Notes under the pieces: model-generated | What the model was told of the DNA's origin: nothing | What the model saw: the letters and a program-made list of their open reading frames with translations, nothing else | The model's database searches: none | NCBI RefSeq assembly: GCF_000150955.2 | Contig: NC_011694.1 | Location: 203,814-267,813 of the forward strand | Direction: 5' to 3' | Source: Phaeodactylum tricornutum CCAP 1055/1 | Lineage: Eukaryota > Bacillariophyta > Bacillariophyceae > Surirellales > Neidiaceae | DNA: 64,000 nucleotides | In this document: in pieces, positions 63,714 to 64,000 of the stretch | How positions within the stretch are numbered: the first letter of the stretch is position 1 | How the letters are laid out: each line of letters opens with the position of its first letter | Position numbers and translations under genes: made by a program

Positions 63714-64000
63714 ATCTTTTAGCAATAGTCGATTCTTTGCGTTGCTCAATTTCTCTTCTGCTCATTCAAGTTTCACTGCCTCGATTCGTTAAGCACACAA
63801 CCACCACACCCGTGCGTCTCGGAAAGAGCTGTACGAGTTGGAGGATATGGCTTGACTGTGGGTTGGTAATTGGTGGAATTCCGAGCGTTGTACAGCGTGA
63901 CCATGGCATCCAGCATTTTATTCCGAACTGTGACATGATAGCGATCAACGATTTAAGTCAAGCAGTGATTGACTGTGATCCGACATTTTCTATTCTAATC
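63714..64000. other. Right-edge intergenic sequence
   Basis: About 290 bases upstream of the GST gene, to the window edge. No feature can be supported. Confidence 0.4.

Noticed and set aside
1-64000. Transposons, virus-derived elements, toxin genes, CRISPR arrays, rRNA
   Set aside because: I saw no reverse transcriptase, integrase, transposase or capsid motifs, no long terminal repeats, no regularly spaced repeat array and no rRNA sequence.

Overview
The window reads as nuclear DNA of a pennate diatom, most like Phaeodactylum tricornutum. The evidence is gene density (about one gene per 1.8 kb on both strands), sparse short GT-AG introns (most 70-360 nt), stramenopile-type targeting presequences, PSDxPS-repeat and Ser/Lys-repeat secreted proteins, bZIP proteins fused to PAS domains, ankyrin proteins, and eukaryotic ribosomal, proteasome and LSm genes. 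I see no operons, transposon, virus-derived element, CRISPR array or organelle DNA. The species is an inference from these features, not a database match.

Layout. 0-9 kb: L-aspartate oxidase (5' end cut by the window edge), an LMBD1-type membrane protein, a secreted protein with three SSKGSYGMPE repeats, and CTP synthase with an apparent one-base frameshift. 9.7-17.5 kb: divergent ribosomal genes eL33 and uS8, a small unknown ORF, a Golgi-type sulfotransferase, an ankyrin protein and a RING+PDZ protein. 17.8-23.5 kb: two tandem Q-rich bZIP-PAS transcription factors. 25-34 kb: a CDPK-like kinase with degenerate EF-hands, a tryptophanyl-tRNA synthetase with a long N-terminal extension, an RGG-rich protein and a secretory aldo/keto reductase. 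34-43 kb: a Zn2Cys6-type regulator, an MFSD5/MOT2-type transporter, a small coiled-coil protein, proteasome alpha-7 and LSm1. 43-51 kb: a two-MA3-domain PDCD4-like protein, a 64-aa neighbour sharing its N-terminal module, a TALE-type homeodomain protein, a plastid HHL1-like protein with a CACGTG/TGACGTCA promoter element, and a small two-exon gene. 51-64 kb: a plastid ABC1 kinase, a 47-aa tail-anchored-type ORF, two identical inverted tRNA-Gly(GCC) genes, a Ser-rich nuclear-type protein, an APH/EcKinase-like gene with a frame break, a secretory prolyl-4-hydroxylase-like protein ending in ankyrin repeats, a PSD-repeat protein and a glutathione transferase.

There is no single pathway here. The genes are ordinary housekeeping genes mixed with lineage-type regulators. 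The most informative anomalies are four frame discontinuities (CTP synthase, the Zn2Cys6 regulator, the RGG protein and the APH-like kinase), the paired bZIP-PAS factors whose PAS core resembles a LOV domain without its cysteine, the repeat-bearing secreted proteins, and the module shared by the MA3 gene and its small neighbour. Exon boundaries were read by eye from GT/AG sites, reading frame and family conservation. Several nominal reading frames begin at TTG or GTG, so I moved those starts to the first plausible ATG.
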